NCBI GenBank assembly: GCA_950295325.1
Contig: OX485804.1
Location: 23,376,001 to 23,436,000, forward strand
DNA: 60,000 nt
Source: Polytrichum commune
Taxonomy: Eukaryota; Streptophyta; Polytrichopsida; Polytrichales; Polytrichaceae
Direction: 5' to 3'
Under the pieces are notes generated by a model, which saw nothing but the letters and a program-made list of their open reading frames with translations, was not told the origin of the DNA and searched no databases. Position 1 is the stretch's first letter, and the number at the start of each line of letters is the position of its first letter. The position numbers were made by a program, and so were the translations under genes. This document shows positions 49,108-58,241 of this stretch, one piece after another.

Positions 49108-49541
49108 CATAAATTTATCACAGGGGGATCACACCCCCTTACATTTCATAACCACGTGCGATAAAAGTTTGCTACCCTATATTACATGCCATAGATAAAT
49201 TTTAAAATTATGATATTTTTTCTACATGCACATAACCATTGATAATATCTTTTGTATATTTTTTTGAAATTTTTAGTCATCTTCATTTTTTGTAATAATT
49301 TGTTTAGTTCAATGTTGCGTCGTTCTAGTTAGAAACGGTATGTTTTATAAAAAAAACAAATCATCAAATTTGGTTACCAATTTTTACTATGTAATAGATA
49401 CTATGTATATCTACTCATGAAAAAAAAATCATAAACTTTTGAACCATTTTGGTGATGCTTTATGTAAAAAGTAGATTTTGTTTTATCGCACGTGGTGTTC
49501 AACTTGACAATGAAGTGCACCCCCCGTGAAATTTATTTATG
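49108..49541. mobile_element. Foldback element with G-box-containing arms (434 bp)
   Basis: Outer arms CATAAATTTATCACAGGGGG and, at the right, CCCCCCGTGAAATTTATTTATG are inverted. Inner arms ACCACGTGCGATAAAA (49151-49166) and TTTTATCGCACGTGGT (49480-49495) are perfect inverse copies. AT-rich centre. No target duplication assigned. Confidence 0.7.
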
Positions 49542-50570
49542 GGAGGTATATGAAGTTTCGGTGATTACTAGGGTATTTTGATATTGAGATATGATGAAAA
49601 AAATTGAATGTCAATTTTCTCTATGTTGAATATATGCTATCAATTGATTAATAATGGAACTTTAATCAATATTTTTAAATATTTTCACAATCATCTATAC
49701 ACATTTTATCAGAGGATTTTACCAAACAAATTCAACATGTTGTAATCATGAATTGGGTTTTGGTTTTACTCAATCATCGGTTGCAAGTACACTCATACTG
49801 ATGTTAGTACCTAATAAAAATGTTGTTTTTTCTTAAAAAAATCCACATCCTTGGACAATTGTAGCATCGTTCAAGGTACAAAGGAGACACGAGCATGGAT
49901 TGTTATTTATATATCAACCACAAATCAACACCTTAAGGAAGTGTTTTGGGGGGATTTGGGGGCAGTTGATATTGATATTACGAACTCCGTCATAAGTCAC
50001 CACAACATGGATAGTTTCATAATGGTCACAAATGAGGATTGGAGACTTATTCTCAAAACCTTATACCTTTCACTGATCGTCACCCCCTTTAAAAGTCGTA
50101 GCACTCACCATCTTAGATTTCACTCACATGTCATGTCTTCATTGAACACGTACACGAAAAATATAGACTGTAACAAACAATCCTTGCAACATTATGAACG
50201 TTACGGCTGATATCATACACGTGTAGCAAGCCTCCTCGTGTGCAATAACTAGGAAGCTTACATGCAAGAGATTCTAATATGTTTTCTATGCCATCTTCCC
50301 TCGGGACCGACTCTTGGGGCTTGGGATCCCGTGTGAACCACCGTCAATCTTCTTGAAGGGGGTGGGGTTGTGGACTAAGTTATCGGTTCCCGAAGTTGCT
50401 ATGAACAAGGCTAAGAGCTCAAAAGCAATAGTTAGTGGGCCAACTTCATCGTTCCCAAAAACACACCAATCATGCAGATTCCACTACACCGATTCCCTAA
50501 TGAAACCACTCTTTCAAACCACGCCGTCACCCACCCACGTGATTAACAACCGGGAGATGGTGTAGACTTT
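49542..50570. other. Intergenic DNA
   Basis: The plus-strand open frames (49851-50210 and 50314-50565) have no recognised family. GGGCTTGGGATCCCGTGTGAAC near 50,318 is a terminal fragment of the 42.64-kb MITE family. Confidence 0.4.
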
Positions 50571-50780
50571 AACTACACTAAATAGTGTATGTAGTGTCAC
50601 CAACACTAAATGCAAGCCTAACCCTATTTATCATTCTTTGTTGAGTAAATCGGGCACTACGTATTTACAACGTTGCAATTATTGTCACTTACTTAACGAT
50701 GTTACACCTAAATTTCAATCGTTCGTGACAATGTTTCATACCTTGGACAATTGTCAAAATAACTATAGTTCACTAGATTT
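50571..50780. mobile_element. TTTAGTGT-family element, truncated copy
   Basis: TACACTAAATAGTGTATGTAG at 50573 and ACGTTGCAATTATTGTCAC match the left half of the 51.55-kb element. The right end is missing. Confidence 0.6.
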
Positions 50781-50800
50781 TTTTTCAATACATTTTAGGG

Positions 50801-50905
50801 AACAACTATACTTAACTAGAAGAATTTAAGACCATATTCAAGAACAACTCTAGTTAACTAGAAGAATTTAAGACCATGTTCAAGAACAACTCTAGTTAAC
50901 TATAA
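50801..50905. repeat. 42-bp tandem repeat, 2.5 copies
   Basis: AACAACTATACTTAACTAGA at 50801 recurs with few changes at 50843 and, shortened, at 50885. Related AACAACTATAGTTAACTA words recur at 51,187-51,240. Confidence 0.9.
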
Positions 50906-51551
50906 ACTTTAAAGTATTATTTTGTACTAAAAGAAATTCACCTCTTGATTTGCTTCAATTGAGAGTCTTTAATATGCTCGTGCCACCGAGGATCATCAAG
51001 AAATGCCTTTATACGATCATTCAGAGTGTTAGGCTCCAAAACAACCTCCATGTACACCACCAACACAAATTACACGCTAATGACACTACAACACTACATC
51101 GAAATCACGTGAGCAAGTTGTGCTCAACTTTACTTAACTAGATATAACTATAGCTAACTATATTTTTTGGCAGACCGAATTTAGAACAACTATAGTTAAC
51201 TACATTTTTTGACAAGTCAAATCGTGAACAACTATAATTACGAAAGGCAACTAGTTAACTAATGGATGAATTGGTTGGTTAGTTGTCCAAGGTCTCCAAT
51301 ACAAAAATATTAAGATGTAGATTATATCAAAAGTGGGGTGAACTAAAACTAAGTTGGGATTACATTGTAAGCAATACAATGGCCACATCTACACAAAGTC
51401 CTCATGTATGTGTTGTTTGCACAAAATATGACACAATATTGGGTCCCATAGGGTCAAACCCGAATTTTGCATCTACATGGGAAAGAGTGTGAGAAGAAGT
51501 GTATATCTTAAAATCGAAATTGGGTTTGAAAAGTAGGCTGCTAGAGGAGGG
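50906..51551. other. Intergenic DNA
   Basis: Nothing recognised beyond scattered TTAACTA words. Confidence 0.4.
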
Positions 51552-51934
51552 TACACTAAATAGTGTGTTTAGTGTCATCGATTTCTAGTTGTCTTACTCA
51601 ATGCTAGTTTTAAACCACCCATGTAGTGTCACAAATGTTAAATGTAAACTTAACACTATTCATCATTCCTTGGAAAATAATATTTGGGCATTTTAGATTT
51701 ACAATGTTGCAATGAATGTCACGTCCTGAGTGATTGTTCATCCAAGTTCAAATCATGCATGACGATGAGATTTCATTACGAAAATGGTAGGGTGCAAAAT
51801 ATACCAAAAGTGGATGCACTAAATGTAAGTTAGGATGACAATATTTGTAAGCATATTCATAAGAAGTGTCGTTAAAGGAAACTCAACAAATGGACATAAA
51901 ATACCATATGCCACTAAATACAATATTTAGTGTA
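51552..51934. mobile_element. TTTAGTGT-family MITE (383 bp)
   Basis: Left end TACACTAAATAGTGTGTTTA and right end, complemented, TACACTAAATATTGTATTTA are inverted. The interior aligns in reverse with 27.39-27.83 kb (GGATGACAATATTTGTAAGC, GGTGCAAAATATACC). No coding capacity. Confidence 0.78.
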
Positions 51935-52215
51935 TTTGTTTCTTCAAAATTTGCAAGTTTAGGGTTATTTAAAGTATTCTTCTTTCTTTGTCAAACAATT
52001 ATTAAAGATAATGAGGAAATCAAAGTTGTGAGTCGTGTTTTGTGTTCTTTTCAAATAAGACAAGGTCATGACATTACTAAGCAATGTACGTTTGTTCTGT
52101 GGGCCCTAAGAATATACTATAACCATGGGATGCACAAACCTTGTGCGAGGAAACTCATATTTATATTGAGCTCCCAACATCCCATGGTCATATTTCCAAG
52201 GCCTGCAATTGCTTA

Positions 52216-52445
52216 GGGTTGGTTTACACCATGGACCATGAAATCAAACCATGGAACGTGGCTTTTTTCTATGGTCCGACTTGATGAGTCAACATCCATG
52301 GTCCAAAATCTTAATAAATTAATTTACAATGCCTTTGAGCCCCTCACTAGGTGTAAACCGACTGTGGACCAAGAGTGAATGTGCTTGTTTTTTTAATCCA
52401 CGCCCAAAAAAGACAGCTTCAAAAAAAATCAAGTTTGACCATCCT
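52216..52445 (+). mobile_element. 5'-end fragment of a Harbinger element related to 43.47-47.89 kb
   Basis: GGGTTGGTTTACACCATGGA is preceded by TTA (52213-52215). The next roughly 230 bp align with the complement of 47886-47640, including CACTAGGTGTAAACCGA and AAGTTTGACCAT. Similarity stops just before the position of the transposase start codon. No matching right end was found. Confidence 0.7.
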
Positions 52446-53544
52446 CTTTTCTTCTCTTCCCTATAAAACATTTCATTCAAAAAAAAAATACAACATCGTT
52501 TCTCTGCCACGGGCCCTTGCCTTTGTTCGACTAGAGCCCACACTAAAATCAAATTTCCACCCAATAAGGAAATTGAGCTCTTATAACGCTTACATGTGGG
52601 ATCTTGAATGAGTACATATTAGTGAGCCACCCTTAGCTACATTAAAATGCTTGCTCAAATTCAATCCCACTTTCGCCCATAACCAACCCCGCGTTTTCCC
52701 ACAACCACCCCACTTTTCACTCAAATCTGCCTCCTCTTTGCGTTGGAGACATTCAGATGGTTTGAGGTGTGTTCCGGGTATGAGATTAAGAAGTGTTCAG
52801 AAGTGTTGCTTTTGAGTGGGATGTTGGATCTATCACCCTCCACCTTATTTATTGCAAGGCAATTAGTAAGAGGAAATGATACACTAAATACTAGTGTAGG
52901 CCACACTAAATTAGATGTCGATGGCCGACCAACTTCGGCTATTACACTCGCCAAAGTTTGCATCAATCAAGGTCAAATCATCCACATGCAATGTGAGTGC
53001 GTGTACGGTGATATCTACTCTCATTGGATTCACCATCAATGTGAATTCCTAGAGGTGACATTGAACTTGACATCCTAGCTAAATGAGTCAACATCCAAGA
53101 TGGAATATCACAAGATGATTGAGTAATAACGGACATAATTGATTCTTACAAACATGAGGACCACATTCTTAAAACAAACGTGTGACTAGTACACATTGTT
53201 TGGAGTGCATTATTGCTTACATCAGTCGTTTCATGTAAGTCATTGAGTGTCAAATTAGTCATGTTAGGAGGGCCCAATCATCGAGCCTTTCACAAATAAA
53301 CCGATTTCCCGACAAACAACTCCTCTCTCTCTATATATAAATGTAATTGTTATAATGTTCAAAGAGGAGTAAGGTAGAGAGAGAATTTGTGATAGGCTTG
53401 AGAGTAGGTTTGGGGATGAATGCATTGAATCAATGGAAAAGGATGTGGGGTACGTGTTGAGAATGGAGTGCAAGAAATGTGTTCAACCAATGAGGATCGG
53501 TGTTGGAGGGGTTTGAGATGTTCAAATGCATATTTGCTTATAGT
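52446..53544. other. Intergenic DNA
   Basis: The plus-strand frame 52743-53078 (111 codons) has ordinary composition but no recognised family. CACTAAATACTAGTGTAGGCC at 52,883 is a TTTAGTGT-type fragment. Confidence 0.35.
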
Positions 53545-54195
53545 GTCCTGTTGAGAAAACATGCATCGCACATTGGGGTTTCTTATAGGTTCTCATGGTG
53601 GAGATTTGAGAGTTTCCATATGTGCAATTGATCTCATGACATATGTGAATGAGCTTGCCAATTAAGGAGCAGATGGAAAAGTAGGGCGATAACATTTGAA
53701 TGGGACACACATGGATGGAAGGAGTTGCATTCTTGCACCACTTGGCTAACGGGACCAACAAACAATAGGAAATAGTGTTTCTTGTCGTCGACTTTTATGC
53801 AGTGCTCCCAATTCAATCGTGCCCACCTCACATTGGGACCCCTTATTAGCCCTCATGGTTGAGATTCGGGGCTCATATATGTATAAACGACTTCAATTCT
53901 TATTAGGGCTATTATATGTATGTACAAATGACCCATGTTCCATAAGGATGGGGACGTCAATTAAGCGTTGGATTAAAAAGGTGGAGATATTAAAGACATA
54001 TAAATGATAAATGGATGGAATGTGAGGAGTTCCTTTCTTGTGTCACATGGTGAATTGAACCAATAGGAGGTTGTGTTTTTCCTTTGCTTCTAGTACCCTT
54101 ACTTTAAAAACACACATCTTACATTGGAATATGGAACCTCTATAGTGACTATGGATAAAACAATTCGGGCTTTTGTAAGTAGTACATGTAATGAT

Positions 54196-55450
54196 TGGGG
54201 CTAGAGCTCATGCCATTTGGGCGGACCTAGCTGGCTTAGTCATAACCCCATCAAGGGGGAAGGGGGTCTCAAGGCCGGGGCCCGCATTTTGGTACCCTAG
54301 GCAAACCCAACAAATTTGTATTCATTTTTTTGATCATGACTGACAATTGCTGCTCAACCCGCCCAATTTCCAAAAACAATCGCCCTTGCATTCTTGAAGG
54401 CCACTTGTCCATGAATCTCATAGTGAGTACACTCCACCTTGAAGGCCCAAAATTTGACATACATGTTCACTTCCTCTTAGTAAAATAAGCCATTGATTGG
54501 GATTTCATTCACGAAGTGGAACCGAAAGCATGTAAATGAATGTCAATAAAGCATTTAATGAACCCGGAAGTTAAAGAATTACAAAATCCTCATTAGCATC
54601 GAGGTTATAATGTATGCGACTTACCATTTGAAAGAGTCTTTTGTCATTCTAAAATGAAACTTATATTTAGTTTGTTTACTTTATAATAGTTTAGTTAATG
54701 CCTTCTACTTGCACAACTATTCATACATATTCAAACTAATTAATTATGATTGAATGCAATAAATCACATTTGATTATAGTATGCGCACTCTAGATATAAC
54801 TAGGCTTACTTGCCTTGCTAAGGATAATTTATGATTTGATCATATTTAATTAGGCTCAATACACTTAATTACATTTATTCAACTTAACTAGTTCCATTAT
54901 GCATGACTACTTGTGAAAGTAAAAGGCATTAACCAACATATTATTAATTAACAACAAAAATAGCACACTAATATAAGTCTCATTTTAGAATGACAAAAGA
55001 CCTTTTCAAATGGTAAGTTACATACATTATAACCTTGATGCTAACAATAATTCTATCATATTTTTAACTTTCAACTTCATTACGTGTTTTATTCACTTTT
55101 ATTCACATGCTTTTAGTTTCACTTCGGGAACGAAATCCCAATCAATTGCTTGTTTACTAAGGGGAAGTGAACATATATATTGAATTTTAGGCCTTCAAGA
55201 CGAAGTGCACTCACTATGAAATTTCTGAACAAGCGGCCTTCAAGAATGCAAGGGCGATTTTTGTTTTTTGAAATCGGACAGGGTGACAACAATTGTAGGT
55301 CATGATAAAAAAACATATATACATATTTTTGGACAGGGCTGCCCGAGGATGCCAAATCACAGGCCCTAGCTTGAGACCCCCTTCACCCCCTCGACGGGGT
55401 CATGACTCTGTCACCTGGGGCCTGCCCAAATGGCATGAGCTCTAGCCCCA
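54196..55450. mobile_element. Long-inverted-repeat transposon relic (1.25 kb, arms about 480 bp)
   Basis: Left terminus TGGGGCTAGAGCTCATGCCA and right terminus, complemented, are identical. Arms run to about 54,665 and from about 54,965 and share AAGGGGGTCTCAAG, CTTGCATTCTTGAAGGCC, TGATTGGGATTTC, GTTATAATGTATG and TTTTGTCATTCTAAAATGA. The AT-rich centre is about 300 bp. Divergence between arms is visibly high, so it is old. No transposase or target duplication was recognised; a Mutator-like foldback is possible. Confidence 0.82.
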
Positions 55451-56034
55451 GCCCGACTAAATGGACTAGACGACCAATAACAAATTTTTTGTTTTTTCTT
55501 CACTTCTAGGCACTCATTTAAAAATAGACATCTCACATTGGATTAGCTCTCAAAGTTTAGATTTTAGGGCTCTTTATCTACAAACTTTATCCATGCCCTA
55601 CATGGATAGGCAAGTTAGTTAAGCAGTAGATGTAAAGGTAGGGAGAAGCCCAAAAGGCGAAAATTGCATGGATGGAAGGAGTGCCATTCTTATGCCACAT
55701 GGCTAAGTAAACAAAAAGTGACCACTAAGAGGTTGTTGTGTTTCTTTGCTTCCGCATCTAGTACCCCCCCTCCCAATTTAGGGTAGAGTCACCTATTCCC
55801 GATCAAGATCCCATTGGGAATCTATAGGTTGTTATAATTTCATTGAGACTGGGATTGATCTTGGTAGTTTTCTGTGTCACCTGGTGGCATCTACACTTCC
55901 ACTAGAATTCGGTGGGTGAAGCGGCCTACTTGCAAACTAGCCCTAAGTCTTCAACTTCGGTTATGGTATCACTAGGGAATCAATACTTCCATCACATATG
56001 TCCCCAATTTTGAATGCTAAAGTGAGGATGGATT

Positions 56035-56541
56035 TGCCTCAAAATGAGTGGTCATGGCAGACTCTAAACATTGTTCGGGCCAACTTTTGGCTTCAAAAAT
56101 TCACAATAATGTCAATTTAGAAAATTAAAATACCAACAAATTTGTAGTGCTCTTGATTTCTATCTTCCCAGACGGGGAATTTTTTTTTGCACCACCTTAT
56201 ACTTCTCCAGGCTTGGCGCATGGTATCTGCAATGATCGGTTATGGGCGCCTCTCCTCCTAAGAAACTCCCCGTCATACTATTATAGACTCTCAAAGTTGA
56301 GATTTGAGGGCTCTCATAGAGTAGAGGCATCCGTAAGCAACCACTTAAGAGATTTTGCGTCAACTTGGGAGAAGTATAAGGCGGTGCAATTGTTTCCCAT
56401 GTAGGAAGATAGAAATGAGAAGGATTGCAAATTTTCGGGTAATTTTTATTCCGTAAGTTGAAATTACTGTGAATTATCGAAGCTAGAAGTTGGCCCGAAC
56501 GTATTATCATTTGTCCAGAGTTTGGCAGAACCCCTCATTTT
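56035..56541. mobile_element. Foldback element with arms of about 180 bp
   Basis: The strongest inner arms are GCACCACCTTATACTTCTCC (about 56,190) against GGAGAAGTATAAGGCGGTGC (about 56,368) and ATTTCTATCTTCCCAGACGG (56156) against its near-complement ending ATAGAAAT (about 56,415). Pairing continues outward: GTTCGGGCCAACTT against AAGTTGGCCCGAAC, then CTCAAAATGAG against CTCATTTT. The loop of about 150 bp contains part of the neighbouring tandem unit. Outer limits are approximate. Confidence 0.72.
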
Positions 56542-56699
56542 AACGGCTCACTCCTCCTCACTCCAACACCCAGAACTGGAACATGTGTCGTGACACTATT
56601 GGTTCCAACCTGTTCGAAATTCCGGCACCCTATAGATGGGCCGATCGGGTCGTGATCGGGAATAGGTGCCTCTACTAGAGTACCCCTATTTAAAAACGC

Positions 56700-58241
56700 C
56701 CCATCTTTCTCAAGGCTTAGATTTGGGGGCTCCTTGTAAGTTTGTACAGGTGGCCCCATGTCCCATACGGATGGGCGAGTCAGTTAAGCAGCGGATGAAA
56801 AGCTGGGGAGATCCCGGACGGACGGGAAAGAAGTGGATGAGAAGGAGTGTATGGATGAAAGTGGGCGTGTGGATGAAAGGAAAGCAAGAGAGAGGGTGGG
56901 AAGGAGACTCGAACAGAGGAGGAGGGGGGAGGGGATGGAATGAAGAACAGAGAACGGCGGGGGGGACGAAGGAAAGAAGGAAAGAAGGAAGGACGGGGAC
57001 TGGGAGTCTCTCTCTCTGACTCGCTCCTTGAGAGGAATTGTTTGTTTTTTGTTCGCTCTCCAAAGTCGGGGAATGGCATGGCCCAGTCGTCCCGTCCGTT
57101 GATCGTCACTCCAACCATTCCGACGTTTCTATTTGCAGCACAACACTCATCAGCCTTCCCTCGCCACCGCCATGCTACTACTAAGTTAATCATCACGCTC
57201 CCTCTGTGCCTCTCCTTCCTCTAGCGTAGGGCACCTCGTGGAGGGACTCCAAGGGTTTGCTGGCCGAGGAAGGGAAGGAAGGAAACAACGAGGAGAGCAA
57301 AAGGAAGCAAGCAAGGGTTTCAACCTTTTGATGAGTGTGCCATTTCTTCAAATGGTGGCAGTCGTTGCACTTTGACCGACTAGCCGTGTGGAAACGCACG
57401 CGCAAGGGTGGCAGCAGTGAGGCGGAGTGAGGTGAGAAATGTCGCTGTGAGGCGGAGGGCGGGGGGCGGGGGGTTGGGGTTCGGGAAGAGAGGCGAGATA
57501 AATTCGTGGTGGTGTGTAGATTGCGTTTCGTGGAGCAAGCGGGCGTGGCGACAGGGGAAGTTTGAAGCTGTGGCGGTTATGTGTAACGTTAGGTCTTCTA
57601 CGCCCTAGAGGAGGTGGTGTCACAATAGGACTGTGTCCAGAGTGCGAAAAATCAGCTCAACCGGAGTGGAGGCAGACAGGGGAGAGGTGATGGTGGTTTG
57701 ATGTTGATGATGTTGATGTAGTGAATGGCAGCAAGCATGTGGATGGGGGGCGGAGGAGCTACAACTACCGCACAAGCTGCTGTGTGCTATGAAACTGTGG
57801 GAATGGCGACGCGTTGGAGCTTGGTGAGCACTCGAGGGAGGAGCGTTACGCGTGGCCGTTGCGCATGAGAACCTTACGTGCGAGGAGGATTCTAGTGAAT
57901 AGGTTGTTCACATCGAGATGGATGTGCGCAACCTGAGGACAGCCTAGAGTGTTGGCCGATGATTGTAACATGTGCGCTTAGGGATGATGATGATGTATGG
58001 TGTTGAGCATCCTCGAGGAACAGGTGGCCGTCAGTTTCACCATCATGCGGAGGAATTAGTTTTTGAGTGCCACCGCGCTTGCGCTCTAGGGTTAAGTCAA
58101 AGTGTGAAGCTGAAGAATTGAGAGATACTGAAAAGGAAGGGTGGCTGTTTGAAAAGGCAGGGGAGCAAGTGTATTATAATAATACAGGGGTGTTGGAAGC
58201 TGTCCTATGCAGAGCCAAGTGTGAGAAGGAAGTAGGACCCG
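56700..58241 (+). promoter_or_regulatory. GC-rich promoter and 5' UTR region of the ankyrin gene
   Basis: GC content and CpG frequency rise sharply compared with the preceding 40 kb. Purine tracts (GAAGGAAAGAAGGAAAGAAGG near 56,970) and a CTCTCTCTCT tract (57009-57018) are present. Many opposing open frames are products of base composition. Transcription start and any 5' UTR intron were not identified. The last tandem-array unit (to about 56,900) abuts this region. Confidence 0.5.

Larger units (their letters stand above)
53545..56900. repeat. Degenerate tandem array, unit about 250-290 bp, interrupted by insertions
   Basis: Direct-oriented units recur at about 53,545, 53,791, 54,086, 55,496 and 56,666, with a truncated one at about 55,746. 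The common order is CTTCTAGTACCC, TTTAAAAACACACATCTTAC, ATTGG, a GGTTGAGATTTGGGGGCTC-like block, TGTCCCATANGGATGGG, GTCAGTTAAGCAG, ATGGATGGAAGGAGT, ACATGGCTAA, then AATAGGAGGTTGTGTTT. Element 54196-55450 splits the third unit, whose tail resumes at about 55,451. No coding function. Confidence 0.7.

Noticed and set aside
52216-52635. Complete MITE ending at CCC-TTA (52630-52635)
   Set aside because: The TTA duplication would fit, but the right end lacks the inverted GTGTAAAC motif, so only the left fragment is annotated.
55786-55945. Small element bounded by TTAGGGTAGAG and CTAGCCCTAA
   Set aside because: The flanking trinucleotides differ (TTA and TAA) and the ends pair over only a few bases.
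56710-57623. Several Pro/Ser-rich minus-strand frames
   Set aside because: They mirror purine-rich GGAAGG and GGGGCGG tracts of the ankyrin gene promoter and overlap each other in different frames.
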